Shown: positions 8,480 through 17,546, counted from the first letter of the stretch. The stretch: DNA of 64,000 bases from Betaproteobacteria bacterium (GCA_016703785.1 JADJBM010000034.1:124001-188000), one strand, 5' to 3'. Notes: generated by a model not told the origin, from the letters alone. A program made the numbers and translations.

Positions 8480-9212
8480 AGACGACAAGGTCCGCATTTC
8501 CAAGCTGATGTCCGAACAGGGTCTCTGCTCGCGCCGCGAGGCCGACGCCTACATCGAGCGCGGCTGGGTGTTCGTCGACGGCGTGCGCGTCACCGAACTG
8601 GGCAGTCGCGCACTGCCGACGCAGAAGATTACCCTGAGCAAGGAGGCGCAATCGAGCCAGCTGTCGCGCGTCACCATCCTGCTCAACAAGCCGGTCGGCT
8701 ATGTTTCCGGCCAGGCCGAGCAGGGCTACAAGCCGGCGGTCACGCTCATCACCGCCGGCTCGAGCCATGCTGGTGATCGGTCGCCGCAACGCTTCAATCC
8801 GGCGCACCTGAAGGGACTCGCGCCGGCCGGGCGGCTCGACATCGACTCCATCGGCCTGCTGGTGCTGACCCAGGACGGACGCATCGCCAAGCTGCTCATC
8901 GGCGAGGACTCGCGCATCGAGAAGGAATACCTGGTGCGCGTCGAGGGCAAGCTGGATGCGAAGGGCCTGGCCCTGCTCAACCACGGCCTCTCGCTCGACG
9001 GCCAGGCCCTCAAGCCGGCCAAGGTGAGCTGGCAAAACGAGGACCAGCTGCGCTTCGTCCTGCGAGAGGGCAAGAAGCGCCAGATCCGCCGCATGTGCGA
9101 ACTGGTCGGCCTCAAGGTGACGGGCCTCAAGCGCGTGCGCATCGGCAGCGTCAAGCTCGGCGACCTGCCGCTCGGGAAATGGCGCTACCTGCGCGAGGAC
9201 GAGCGGTTCTAG
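8472..9212 (+). CDS. 23S rRNA pseudouridine synthase, RluF-like (RsuA/RluB/E/F family)
   Basis: 246 residues. An N-terminal S4 RNA-binding domain (ISKLMSEQGLCSRREADAYIERG, residues 9-31) is followed by a pseudouridine synthase domain with the catalytic signature GRLDIDSIGLLVLTQDG (catalytic Asp in GRLD) and the conserved EGKKRQIRRMCE segment. RluF modifies U2604 of 23S rRNA in Escherichia coli; it is the closest match by eye, but substrate site is not proven by sequence. It overlaps the exonuclease gene by 8 bases and converges with modC, overlapping it by 4 bases. Confidence 0.85.
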   Translation: MSEDDKVRISKLMSEQGLCSRREADAYIERGWVFVDGVRVTELGSRALPTQKITLSKEAQSSQLSRVTILLNKPVGYVSGQAEQGYKPAVTLITAGSSHAGDRSPQRFNPAHLKGLAPAGRLDIDSIGLLVLTQDGRIAKLLIGEDSRIEKEYLVRVEGKLDAKGLALLNHGLSLDGQALKPAKVSWQNEDQLRFVLREGKKRQIRRMCELVGLKVTGLKRVRIGSVKLGDLPLGKWRYLREDERF

Positions 9213-10336
9213 GGCAGATCCGCCGTGCGAGCGCCCGGCGGCTCATACGGCATGAGGTGAATGCTGTTTGCGAGCAGGGTAACGCGCGCCATTGCGCCGG
9301 GCGCGATCTCGTTGCGTTCGGCGACATGGGTGGGCACGGAGAAGGCAATCGGTTCGCCGCCGCCTTCGGGTACGAGGCGGATCTGCGTGAAGGGGCCGAG
9401 TCGCAGGCAATCCTGGACAGTGCCGGCGACAGGATTTTCCGCCTCGCCGCGCGAGGGCCGCTCGCGCCGGTGCAGCAGCACGCCTTCGGGCGGGATCACC
9501 CAGGCGACACGATTGCCGGCCGTGCCTGCAATGCGCGCCACGTCAAGACGGTGACCGAGCCAGGCCAGTCGCAGGCCGCCCCCTTCGCCGACGAGCATCC
9601 CTTCGAAGAGGTTTTGCAGGCCGACCAGGCGCGCGATGGCGGCGCTGGCGGGCCGCGTCATCACTTCGTCCGGGGTGCCGCTCTGCAGGGTCGTGCCGTG
9701 GTGCAGGATGGTGATGCGGTCGGCCAGCATGCGCGCCTCGTCGAGGTCGTGCGTCACCAGCAGCATCGGGATGTCGAGGTGGGCGCGCAGCCGCGCCAGT
9801 TCCTGCTGCAGCTTGCGCCGGGTGACCTGGTCCACGGCCGAAAATGGCTCGTCGAGCAGCAGCACGGCCGGGTCGCGCGCCAGTGCGCGTGCCACCGCCA
9901 CGCGCTGCTGCTGGCCGCCGGAGAGCGCCGCCGGCTTGCGGTTCTCCAGCCCATCCAGGTGCACGCGAGCTAGCAGCTCGTGTGCGCGCGCCAGGCGCTC
10001 GGCAGCGGGCAGGCGGCCGAGCGCAGCGGCGACATTCTCCAGCGCCGTCAGGTGCGGGAAGAGGGCATAACTCTGGAAGACGAAGCCGATGCGCCGGGCC
10101 TGTACCGGATGATTGACCGAAGTGGCGGCATCGAACCAGGTGTCGCCGTTGCAGCGGATGTTTCCCTCTGCCGCCGCGTGCAGACCGGCGATGCAGCGCA
10201 GGAGCGTCGACTTGCCGCTGCCGGAAGGGCCGACCAGCGCCAGCAGTTCGCCCGGCGCGCAGGACAGGGTCGCGTCGAGCGGGATCGGGGCGCGCTGGCG
10301 CAGCTGCGCCTGCAGGCCCGCGGCGGCTTCAGCCAC
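9209..10336 (-). CDS. modC: Molybdate ABC transporter, ATP-binding subunit
   Basis: 375-residue cytoplasmic ATPase that powers molybdate import. Walker A is GPSGSGKST (about residues 36-44), the signature LSGGQQQR and Walker B VLLLDEPFSAVD. The last third is a TOBE/Mop-like domain (NPVAGTVQDCLRLGPFTQIRL onward), which in ModC proteins binds molybdate for feedback. It overlaps modB by 8 bases. The modABC block sits divergently beside napDA, whose product needs molybdenum cofactor, so the pairing makes physiological sense. Confidence 0.93.
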   Translation of the reverse strand: MAEAAAGLQAQLRQRAPIPLDATLSCAPGELLALVGPSGSGKSTLLRCIAGLHAAAEGNIRCNGDTWFDAATSVNHPVQARRIGFVFQSYALFPHLTALENVAAALGRLPAAERLARAHELLARVHLDGLENRKPAALSGGQQQRVAVARALARDPAVLLLDEPFSAVDQVTRRKLQQELARLRAHLDIPMLLVTHDLDEARMLADRITILHHGTTLQSGTPDEVMTRPASAAIARLVGLQNLFEGMLVGEGGGLRLAWLGHRLDVARIAGTAGNRVAWVIPPEGVLLHRRERPSRGEAENPVAGTVQDCLRLGPFTQIRLVPEGGGEPIAFSVPTHVAERNEIAPGAMARVTLLANSIHLMPYEPPGARTADLP

Positions 10337-10994
10337 GATGGCCGATCCGCTTGCCGAGCATGTTGATCGCCGTGATGGCGGCGAGCGACAAGGCCACCAG
10401 CGCCGCCGACATGACGGCCGCGCCGTGGTCGTCGAAGGCCTGCACGCGGTCGTAGATGGAAATGGCGATCGTGCGCGTCTCGCCGCCGATGTTGCCGCCG
10501 ACCATCAGCACGACCCCGAATTCCCCCAGTGTGTGGGCGAAGGTCAGCACGATGGCGGTCAGCAGCCCGGGCCAGGCCAGCGGCAGCTCGATTTTCCACA
10601 GCGCTTGCCAGCGTGTCATGCCGCAACACCAGGCCGCCTCGCGTACCTCGCGCGGGATGGCGTCGAATGCGCGCTGCATCGGCTGCACGGCGAACGGCAG
10701 ATTGAAGATGACCGAGGCAAGCAGCAGTCCGTCGAAGGTGAATACCAGCGCGCGGCCGGTGAGGCTGTGATACAGCTGGCCCAGTGCTGTGGCCTCGCCG
10801 AAGGAGACCAGCAGGTAGAAGCCGAGCACGGTCGGCGGTAACACCAGCGGCAGGGCCACCAGTGCCTCGACCACGCTCTTGCCGGGGAATGGCCGCCAGG
10901 CCAGCGGCCGCGCCAGCAGCACCGCCATCGGCAGCAGGACCAGCGTCGTGGCGAACGCCAATTGCAGCGAGAGGGAGAGCGCGGGCCAGTCCAT
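10329..10994 (-). CDS. modB: Molybdate ABC transporter permease
   Basis: 221-residue inner-membrane protein with about five hydrophobic helices and the EAA-type loop (EVREAAWCCGMTRWQALWKIELPLAWPGLL) that contacts the ATPase. LVLPPTVLGFYLL is typical of ModB. It starts 9 bases after the modA stop and overlaps modC, giving the order modA-modB-modC on the minus strand. Confidence 0.94.
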   Translation of the reverse strand: MDWPALSLSLQLAFATTLVLLPMAVLLARPLAWRPFPGKSVVEALVALPLVLPPTVLGFYLLVSFGEATALGQLYHSLTGRALVFTFDGLLLASVIFNLPFAVQPMQRAFDAIPREVREAAWCCGMTRWQALWKIELPLAWPGLLTAIVLTFAHTLGEFGVVLMVGGNIGGETRTIAISIYDRVQAFDDHGAAVMSAALVALSLAAITAINMLGKRIGHRG

Positions 10995-11003
10995 GGGGCG
11001 GGA

Positions 11004-11780
11004 TTATTGCGCGCCGGCGGGCGGAAGTACAAATCCGTGTTTCGCGAAAAGGGCGCGCGCCTCCCCCGTCTGCAGAAAGTCGTGGAAGCGCCTCGCCGCA
11101 TTGCCGGCGCCCTTGACCAATACCATGCGCTGCCTGAGCGGCGCATGCCAGGATTCCGGCAGTGTGACGAAGCCGCCCTTGCCGGCGAACTCGTCGTTGC
11201 GCACCAGCGACAGCGGCAGGATCGCCGCCTGGGTCGAGCCGCTGATGCCGAAGCGCGCCGCCTGGGCGGCGTTCTCGCCCAGCGCCAGCTTGTCCGCCAC
11301 CGCATCCCAGGCGCCGACATGCTGCAGGGCTTCCCGCGCGGCGCGACCGTATGGCGCGTGTTCCGGGTTGGCGATCGCCAGGCGTTTCAGGCGGCCGTCG
11401 CGCGCCGCCGCGACCAGGTCGCGCAAGCGGCTGTCCGCTTTCACGGGCGAACCATTCGGCAGGAAGAGCACGATGCGGCCGATCGCGTAGAGCGTGCCAG
11501 GGCCTTCGGCGCGGTCCTCGGCGATCAGCGCCGCGACGTAGGCTTCATCGGCGGAGAGGAACAGCTCGAAGGGTGCGCCCTGCGCGATCTGACGGCGGAA
11601 GATGCCGGAGGAGCCGAAGCTGAGATTGACCCGAGCACCGCCTGCCTGCGTATGGGCCGCGGCGATTTCCGTCAGGGCGAACTTGAGATCCGCCGCCGCC
11701 GCGATGTTCGGCACATCGGCTGCGCGCGCAACCGGTGCGAGATTCAGTGCGAGCATCAGCAGGATCAGGATGGGTTTCAT
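11004..11780 (-). CDS. modA: Molybdate ABC transporter, periplasmic binding protein
   Basis: 258 residues starting MKPILILLMLALNLAPVARAA, a clear Sec signal peptide; this ATG (11780) is preferred over upstream starts because they add a non-conserved tail before the signal. The mature protein begins DVPNIAAAADLKFAL and continues with LSFGSSGIFRRQIAQGAPFELFLSAD, the oxyanion-binding pattern of ModA. It delivers molybdate or tungstate to ModB. The 220-base divergent region to napD contains the napD promoter; no ModE-like palindrome was recognised. Confidence 0.93.
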   Translation of the reverse strand: MKPILILLMLALNLAPVARAADVPNIAAAADLKFALTEIAAAHTQAGGARVNLSFGSSGIFRRQIAQGAPFELFLSADEAYVAALIAEDRAEGPGTLYAIGRIVLFLPNGSPVKADSRLRDLVAAARDGRLKRLAIANPEHAPYGRAAREALQHVGAWDAVADKLALGENAAQAARFGISGSTQAAILPLSLVRNDEFAGKGGFVTLPESWHAPLRQRMVLVKGAGNAARRFHDFLQTGEARALFAKHGFVLPPAGAQ

Positions 11781-11928
11781 GGCGCAAATGGTTGACGAAA
11801 ACAGTCGGCGAAACTGTAACACGCAGCCGTGCCTGCCCCGGGAAAGCACTGAAGAAAGCGGAATGTCGCAATTCAATGGCTTGATAAAACATGGCGTGGA
11901 ATTAGAAATAATTAATATGTTCTGAAAC

Positions 11929-11971
11929 TTGACATTTATCAATACATACCGAATACCTGTTGGACTAGCAT
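11929..11971 (+). promoter_or_regulatory. FNR/DNR-type box and -10 for napDAGHB
   Basis: TTGACATTTATCAA (11929-11942) fits the FNR/DNR consensus TTGAY-N4-RTCAA. TAGCAT at 11966-11971 lies about 30 bases from the box centre, close to class II activation spacing (box near -41.5). The predicted transcription start is near 11978, leaving a leader of about 23 bases before the napD ATG. This implies induction under low O2 and/or NO. Confidence 0.75.
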
Positions 11972-12000
11972 GGCCTTTGCAAGCAATAACCGCGAGCATC

Positions 12001-12300
12001 ATGAATATCTCCAGCATCATCGTGCACGCCAAGCCGACCGAGCTCTCGTCGGTGCGTGGCAGTCTCGAGCAGCTCCCCGGCGTGGAAATCCAGGCCGCCA
12101 CCGAGGACGGCAAGCTCGTGGTCACCATCGAAACCGAAACCGATGGCGAGACCACCAGTACATACGACCGCATCGGCCAGATGGATGGCGTGATGTCGGT
12201 CGCGATGGTCTTTCACCAGTACGAATCCGATCCCGATAGCGAAGTACCCGTGCAGGCTGGCCGCGAGGTCACGCCCGAACTTAATGGAGGCTCCAAATGA
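12001..12300 (+). CDS. napD: Periplasmic nitrate reductase chaperone NapD
   Basis: 99 residues starting MNISSIIVHAKP, the conserved start of NapD; the frame is open further upstream, but that part is not conserved and overlaps the FNR-type promoter. NapD is a small ferredoxin-fold cytoplasmic protein that binds the twin-arginine signal of NapA and holds back export until the molybdenum cofactor and Fe-S cluster are in place. The stop overlaps the napA start (ATGA, 12297-12300). Confidence 0.93.
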   Translation: MNISSIIVHAKPTELSSVRGSLEQLPGVEIQAATEDGKLVVTIETETDGETTSTYDRIGQMDGVMSVAMVFHQYESDPDSEVPVQAGREVTPELNGGSK

Positions 12301-14816
12301 AACTGACGCGACGCGAGTTTATCAAGGCCAATGCGGCCGCCGCTGCGGCGACGGCCGCGGGAATCACACTGCCCATGTCGGGTGCGGCGCTGGCGCAGGG
12401 CGCCGACGGCGTACGCTGGGACAAGGGCGTCTGCCGCTACTGCGGCACAGGGTGTGGCGTGCTGGTCGGCGTCAAGGACGGCCGCATCGTCGCCACCCAG
12501 GGCGATCCGGATGCGCCGGTGAACAAGGGCCTCAACTGCGTCAAGGGCTATTTCCTTTCGAAGATCCAGTACGGCAAGGATCGCCTCACCACGCCGCTGC
12601 TGCGCATGAAGGGCGGCAAGTTCGACAAGAACGGCGAGTTCGCCCCGGTCAGCTGGAAGCAGGCCTTCGACATCATGGAAGAGAAGCTCAAGGCCGCGCT
12701 GAAGGCCAAGGGGCCGACTTCGGTCGGCATGTTCGGCTCGGGCCAGTGGACCGTCTGGGAAGGCTATGCCGCCGCCAAGCTGATGAAGGCGGGTTTCCGC
12801 ACCAACAATATCGACCCGAATGCGCGCCACTGCATGGCTTCCGCCGTGGCCGGCTTCATCCGCACTTTCGGCATCGACGAGCCGATGGGTTGCTACGACG
12901 ACCTCGAGCACGCCGATGCCTTCGTGCTGTGGGGCTCCAATATGGCCGAGATGCACCCGATCCTTTGGTCGCGCCTGACGAACCGCCGGCTCTCCGCCAA
13001 GCATGTCAAGTTGCACGTGTTGTCCACCTTCACGCACCGCTCCTGCGAACTGGCCGACGCCGAGCTGATCTTCAAGCCGCAATCGGACCTGGCGATCCTC
13101 AACTACATCTGCAATTACATCATCCAGAACAACGCGGTGAACCAGGATTTCGTCGCCAAGCACGTCAACTTCGCCAAGGGCGTCACCGACATCGGCTACG
13201 GCCTGCGTCCCAACCATCCGCTCGAGCAGGTCGCCAACAACAACGGCTATCCCGGCGCCGACGGCAAGCCGAAGGGCGACCCGAACAAGGCGAGCCCGAT
13301 CACCTTCGACGAATTCAAGGCCTTCGTCGCCGAATACACCCTCGACAAGGCGCACGAGATTTCCGGCGTGCCGAAGGACAGGCTCGAGGCGCTGGCCAAG
13401 GCCTACGCCGACCCGAAGACCAAGGTCACCTCCTACTGGACCATGGGCTTCAACCAGCACACCCGCGGCACCTGGGTGAACAACATGATCTACAACGTGC
13501 ACCTGCTGGTGGGCAAGATCTCCGAGCCGGGCAACGGCCCGTTCTCGTTGACCGGCCAGCCTTCGGCCTGCGGCACGGCGCGCGAAGTCGGCACTTTCGC
13601 CCATCGCCTGCCGGCAGACATGGTGGTGATGAATCCGAAGCACCGCGAGATCTGCGAGAAAGCCTGGAAAATTCCATCCGGCACCATCCCCGACAAGCCC
13701 GGCTTCCATGCCGTGCTCCAGAGCCGCATGCTGAAGGACGGCAAGCTGAATTTCTACTGGACGTCGACCACCAACAACATGCAGGCGGGGCCGAACATCA
13801 ACGGCGAAACCTATCCGGGCTTCCGCAACCCGGAGAACTTCATCGTCGTCTCGGACGCCTATCCGACCGTGACGGCGCTGGCCGCCGACCTGATCCTGCC
13901 CACCGCCATGTGGATGGAGAAGGAAGGCGCCTACGGCAACGCCGAGCGGCGCGCCCAGTTCTGGCGCCAGCAGGTGAAGGCGCCGGGCGAGGCCAAGAGC
14001 GACCTCTGGCAGTACGTCGAATTTTCCAAGCGCTTCAAGGTGGAAGAGGTGTGGCCGGCCGAACTCATCGAGAAGATGCCCGAGCACAAGGGCAAGACGC
14101 TGTACGACGTGCTGTATGCCAACGGCGAGGTGAACAAGTTTCCCATGGGCGAACTGCAGCAGGGATTCGACAACGACGAATCGAAGCAATTCGGCTTCTA
14201 TGTGCAGAAGGGCCTGTTCGAGGAGTACGCGCAGTTTGGCCGCGGCCACGCGCATGACCTGGCGCCTTTCGATACCTACCACAAGGTGCGCGGCATGCGC
14301 TGGCCGGTGGTGGATGGCAAGGAAACGCTGTGGCGCTTCCGCGAAGGCTACGACCCCTATGTGAAGAAGGGCGAGGGCGTGAAGTTCTACGGCAAGCCGG
14401 ATGGCAAGGCGGTGATCTTCGCATTGCCCTACCAGCCGGCCGCCGAGCCGCCGGACAGCGAGTACGATCTGTGGCTGTGCACGGGCCGCGTGCTGGAGCA
14501 CTGGCATACCGGCACCATGACGCGCCGCGTGCCCGAGCTCTACAAGTCCTTCCCGGACGCGGTCGTATGGATGCACCCGAAGGACGCCGACAAGCGCGGC
14601 CTCAAGCGCGGCGACGTTGTCAAGGCGGTGACCCGCCGCGGCGAGATCCAGTTGCGCGTCGATACCAAGGGCCGCAACAAGATGCCGGAAGGCCTGGTGT
14701 TCATCCCCTTCTTCGACGAGCACCGCCTGGTGAACAAGCTGACGCTGGATGCCACTTGTCCGATCTCGAAAGAGACCGACTTCAAGAAGTGCGCCGTCAA
14801 GATCGTCAAGGCCTGA
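12297..14816 (+). CDS. napA: Periplasmic nitrate reductase, catalytic subunit
   Basis: 839-residue molybdoenzyme reducing nitrate to nitrite in the periplasm. The Tat signal is TRREFIKA (residues 4-11). The [4Fe-4S] ligands are C46, C49, C53 and C81, and the molybdenum-ligand cysteine is C179 in NARHCMASAVAG. Length and motifs are those of typical proteobacterial NapA, and the bis-MGD binding regions run to the C-terminus. It is coupled to napD by a 4-base overlap. An intercistronic hairpin follows the gene before napG. Confidence 0.97.
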   Translation: MKLTRREFIKANAAAAAATAAGITLPMSGAALAQGADGVRWDKGVCRYCGTGCGVLVGVKDGRIVATQGDPDAPVNKGLNCVKGYFLSKIQYGKDRLTTPLLRMKGGKFDKNGEFAPVSWKQAFDIMEEKLKAALKAKGPTSVGMFGSGQWTVWEGYAAAKLMKAGFRTNNIDPNARHCMASAVAGFIRTFGIDEPMGCYDDLEHADAFVLWGSNMAEMHPILWSRLTNRRLSAKHVKLHVLSTFTHRSCELADAELIFKPQSDLAILNYICNYIIQNNAVNQDFVAKHVNFAKGVTDIGYGLRPNHPLEQVANNNGYPGADGKPKGDPNKASPITFDEFKAFVAEYTLDKAHEISGVPKDRLEALAKAYADPKTKVTSYWTMGFNQHTRGTWVNNMIYNVHLLVGKISEPGNGPFSLTGQPSACGTAREVGTFAHRLPADMVVMNPKHREICEKAWKIPSGTIPDKPGFHAVLQSRMLKDGKLNFYWTSTTNNMQAGPNINGETYPGFRNPENFIVVSDAYPTVTALAADLILPTAMWMEKEGAYGNAERRAQFWRQQVKAPGEAKSDLWQYVEFSKRFKVEEVWPAELIEKMPEHKGKTLYDVLYANGEVNKFPMGELQQGFDNDESKQFGFYVQKGLFEEYAQFGRGHAHDLAPFDTYHKVRGMRWPVVDGKETLWRFREGYDPYVKKGEGVKFYGKPDGKAVIFALPYQPAAEPPDSEYDLWLCTGRVLEHWHTGTMTRRVPELYKSFPDAVVWMHPKDADKRGLKRGDVVKAVTRRGEIQLRVDTKGRNKMPEGLVFIPFFDEHRLVNKLTLDATCPISKETDFKKCAVKIVKA

Positions 14817-14840
14817 CCGGATAAGGCATCAGGGAGCGCA

Positions 14841-14883
14841 CGGGCGGGCGCCATAGTGGTCTGCACTACGGGCTGCCCGCCCG
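14841..14883 (+). other. Intercistronic hairpin between napA and napG
   Basis: CGGGCGGGC (14841-14849) pairs with GCCCGCCCG (14875-14883), and inner TAGTG (14854-14858) pairs with CACTA (14864-14868). No T-tract follows, so it is more likely an mRNA-stability or processing element setting the napDA to napGHB ratio than a terminator. Confidence 0.55.
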
Positions 14884-14901
14884 CAAGCGTAAGCCGATTT
14901 C

Positions 14902-15771
14902 ATGATGGAAGCCGACAAGCCGAAAAAGGCATCTGCCGCTGCGCAAGCGCGGCGGCAGTTCCTGCTCGACTCAGCGCGCATGGCCTGTGGCGTCGGCCTG
15001 CTCGGCATCGGCATCGGCCTGTATGCCAAGCAGGCGAAGGCGCTGCCGCCGCTGGCGTTGCGTCCGCCCGGTGCGGGGGCGGAGAAGGATTTTCTCGGCG
15101 CCTGCGTGCGTTGCGGCTTGTGCGTGCGCGACTGTCCCTACGACATCCTCAGCCTGGCCAAACCTGAAGAGCCGGTGGCGACCGGCACGCCCTATTTCGT
15201 CGCGCGCCAGTTGCCCTGCGAGATGTGCGACGACATTCCCTGCGTCAAGGCCTGTCCGACCGGTGCGCTCGACCACAAACTGACCGACATCGACAAGGCC
15301 AGGATGGGTCTCGCGGTGCTGGTGGACCACGAGAACTGCCTGAACTATCTCGGCCTGCGCTGCGATATCTGCCATCGCGTCTGTCCGGTGATCGACAAGG
15401 CCATCACGCTGGAGCAGCAACTCAATCCCCGCACCGGCAAGCATGCCCTCTTCATCCCCGTGGTGCACTCCGATGCCTGCACCGGCTGCGGCAAGTGCGA
15501 GAAGGCTTGCCCCCTGCCGGTGGCGGCCATCAAGGTTTATCCGACCGAACTCGCCCGCGGCGAGCCGGGCAAGCATTACCGGCTCGGCTGGGTGGAGAAG
15601 GAAAAGGCCGGCGGCAGCCTGGTGGCGCCCGACCTGGAGCATCGCTACAACCTGCCGGAGGGCCTGCGCTACGAATCGGGCCGCGGCTTCGTGCCGGGCA
15701 ACGAGGCGTCGCCTGCCGCACCCGGCACGCAACCCGCTGCGCCAAAGGCACTTCAAGGAGGCAAGCTGTGA
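14902..15771 (+). CDS. napG: Ferredoxin-type quinol oxidation protein NapG
   Basis: 289 residues. The N-terminus ARRQFLLDSARMACGVGLLGIGIGL is a Tat-like (RRQFL) anchor or signal. Four [4Fe-4S] cysteine groups follow, beginning CVRCGLCVRDCPYD, CEMCDDIPCVKACPTGA, CDICHRVCPV and CTGCGKCEKACPLP. NapG on the periplasmic face works with membrane NapH as a quinol dehydrogenase passing electrons to NapB/NapA. Its TGA overlaps the GTG of napH. Confidence 0.93.
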   Translation: MMEADKPKKASAAAQARRQFLLDSARMACGVGLLGIGIGLYAKQAKALPPLALRPPGAGAEKDFLGACVRCGLCVRDCPYDILSLAKPEEPVATGTPYFVARQLPCEMCDDIPCVKACPTGALDHKLTDIDKARMGLAVLVDHENCLNYLGLRCDICHRVCPVIDKAITLEQQLNPRTGKHALFIPVVHSDACTGCGKCEKACPLPVAAIKVYPTELARGEPGKHYRLGWVEKEKAGGSLVAPDLEHRYNLPEGLRYESGRGFVPGNEASPAAPGTQPAAPKALQGGKL

Positions 15772-16661
15772 GTATCGGCGCAGAAGCCGTGGCGGCCAAG
15801 GGCTGGCTGGGCGCACACAAATGGCTGCTGGCAAGGCGCGCCTCGCAATTGGGCATCCTGGCGCTGTTCCTGCTCGGCCCGCTGGCGGGCGTGTGGATCG
15901 TCAAGGGCAACCTGACCTTCAGCTACACGCTGGATGTCCTGCCGCTGACCGATCCCTACATCCTGCTGCAGTCGCTCCTGACGCGCCACATGCCGGAAAT
16001 GAAGGCGTTTGTCGGTGCGGCCATCGTGCTGGCGTTCTACCTGCTGGTGGGCGGGCGCGTGTTCTGCTCCTGGGCCTGCCCGGTGAACATGGTGACCGAC
16101 GCGGCGGCGTGGCTGCGCGAGCGCATCGGCATCAAGGGCGGCGCGCATGTCTCGCGCGAGACGCGCTACTGGATACTCGCCATGACGCTCGTGCTGGCGC
16201 TGGCAACCGGCACGCTGGCGTGGGAACTGATCAATCCCGTCTCGATGTTCCATCGCGGCGTGATCTTCGGCATCGGCGCCGCCTGGGCGGTGATCCTGGC
16301 GGTGTTCCTCTTCGACCTGTTCGTGATGAAGGACGGCTGGTGCGGACACCTGTGTCCGGTGGGCGCCTTCTACAGCCTGCTGGGGAAAGTCAGCCTGGCG
16401 AGGACGGTGGCGGTCAGGCGCGCCGCCTGCAACGACTGCATGGACTGCTTCGTCGTCTGCCCCGAGCCGCAGGTGATCCGCCCTGCGCTGAAGGGCATGG
16501 ATGGGGCGGGGCCGGTGATCCTGGCGGCCAACTGCACCAATTGCGGCCGCTGCATCGATGTCTGCTCGAAGGATGTATTCAGCTTCGGCACGCGTTTCGG
16601 CAACAAGGAAGTGAACGCTCCGTCGCAGGCGCATGAGATTGCGTCGGCGGCGTGCAAGTAA
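15768..16661 (+). CDS. napH: Quinol dehydrogenase membrane subunit NapH
   Basis: 297-residue inner-membrane Fe-S protein with about four transmembrane helices. It has two cytoplasmic-loop CxxxCP motifs (CSWACPVN and CGHLCPVG) and two C-terminal [4Fe-4S] sites (CNDCMDCFVVCPEP and CTNCGRCIDVCSKD). It oxidises quinol with NapG. The GTG start at 15768 overlaps the napG stop. One copy of the AAAGTCAG/CTGACTTT octamer lies inside (16386-16393, coding K-V-S). Confidence 0.94.
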   Translation: MSIGAEAVAAKGWLGAHKWLLARRASQLGILALFLLGPLAGVWIVKGNLTFSYTLDVLPLTDPYILLQSLLTRHMPEMKAFVGAAIVLAFYLLVGGRVFCSWACPVNMVTDAAAWLRERIGIKGGAHVSRETRYWILAMTLVLALATGTLAWELINPVSMFHRGVIFGIGAAWAVILAVFLFDLFVMKDGWCGHLCPVGAFYSLLGKVSLARTVAVRRAACNDCMDCFVVCPEPQVIRPALKGMDGAGPVILAANCTNCGRCIDVCSKDVFSFGTRFGNKEVNAPSQAHEIASAACK

Positions 16662-16703
16662 CTGGGTAATGTTTTTTAACTTTTGACGCGAAGGGAGACG
16701 ATC

Positions 16704-17165
16704 ATGAAAAGGTCCGTCACGATAGTTCTTGCGGCAGTGTTTGCCGCGATTTCCGGGTGGAGCATTGCCCAGCAGATGGCCGGCGTGCAAACCTTGCGCG
16801 GCGCGGACACTGCGGCAGCAGATCAGGCGCCCGAGCAGAAAATGTATGTCGGCAAGAAACCCGGTTTGCAGCAGCCGATAGCACGAACGTTCAAGGAACA
16901 GCCGCCGCTGGTGCCGCATGCCGTCGATAATTTCGACGAGATCACCGTCACCGACAACCAGTGCATGGAGTGTCACAGCCCGGAGAAGTACCGCGAGAAG
17001 AAGGCGCCCAAGCTGGGCGACAGTCATCTCGCCTTCAGCAGCGACGGCACGAAGAAGACGCTGACCATGGACCGCTACCAGTGCAATACCTGCCATGTGC
17101 CGCAGGTGGACGCCAAGCCGCTGGTGGAACAGAATTTCGTCGGTAACATCCCGCCGAAGCAGTAG
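16704..17165 (+). CDS. napB: Periplasmic nitrate reductase, di-heme cytochrome subunit
   Basis: 153 residues with a Sec signal (about residues 1-22). Heme c motifs are CMECH (C87, C90, H91) and CNTCH (C127, C130, H131). NapB takes electrons from the quinol dehydrogenase and hands them to the NapA Fe-S cluster. It is preceded by GGGAGA a few bases before the ATG and followed by a strong terminator, closing the napDAGHB operon. No napC, napE or napF lies in this operon. Confidence 0.95.
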   Translation: MKRSVTIVLAAVFAAISGWSIAQQMAGVQTLRGADTAAADQAPEQKMYVGKKPGLQQPIARTFKEQPPLVPHAVDNFDEITVTDNQCMECHSPEKYREKKAPKLGDSHLAFSSDGTKKTLTMDRYQCNTCHVPQVDAKPLVEQNFVGNIPPKQ

Positions 17166-17208
17166 CAGCGAGCGCGCCCCTTCGCGTCAGGGCTGGATCA
17201 GCTCCATC

Positions 17209-17244
17209 AGGCCGTGACCGGCAGAGCCGGTCACGGCCTTTTTT
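17209..17244 (+). terminator. Rho-independent terminator of napDAGHB
   Basis: A stem of 14 bp, AGGCCGTGACCGGC (17209-17222) with its complement 17226-17239, loop AGA, followed by a T-run to 17244. The structure is strong on the plus strand; the minus strand has no T-tract after it. Confidence 0.93.
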
Positions 17245-17261
17245 CGCCCATTCGAGACCAG

Positions 17262-17546
17262 CTATGCCTCGTAGACGATCAGTACCACATCTGCGGCCTG
17301 TTCCCGCAAGGGGGCCAACGCCTGATAGGCCGGCGAGGCGAACCATGCGCGGGCAGCGGCTTCATCCGGAAAGTGGAGCACCACCGTATCCGCATGAGGA
17401 TGTTCTCCGCTGAACACGGCCACGCGCTTGCCGCGGAAGACGATCTCGGCATTCCAGGGCGCCAGCGTAGCCGGCACCTGGCTTCGATAGGCCTCCCATT
17501 TTTCGGGATCCTTGATGCTGATGTGGCCTATGACGTAAGCCGCCAT
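17262..17546 (-). CDS. DUF1330 family protein
   Basis: 94 residues starting MAAYVIGHISIKDPEKWEAYRSQVP, the usual opening of DUF1330 proteins, which adopt a dimeric alpha/beta-barrel (ferredoxin-like) fold. No enzymatic role is established. The ATG at 17546 is chosen over 17561 because the family motif starts there. It is the last gene of the nos-associated minus-strand run, 11 bases after the prenyltransferase stop. Confidence 0.85.
   Translation of the reverse strand: MAAYVIGHISIKDPEKWEAYRSQVPATLAPWNAEIVFRGKRVAVFSGEHPHADTVVLHFPDEAAARAWFASPAYQALAPLREQAADVVLIVYEA

Noticed and set aside
12213..14723. 836-residue open frame on the minus strand opposite napA
   Set aside because: It is the codon-position shadow of napA in high-GC DNA; composition is Leu/Val/His/Arg/Gly-rich with no family pattern.
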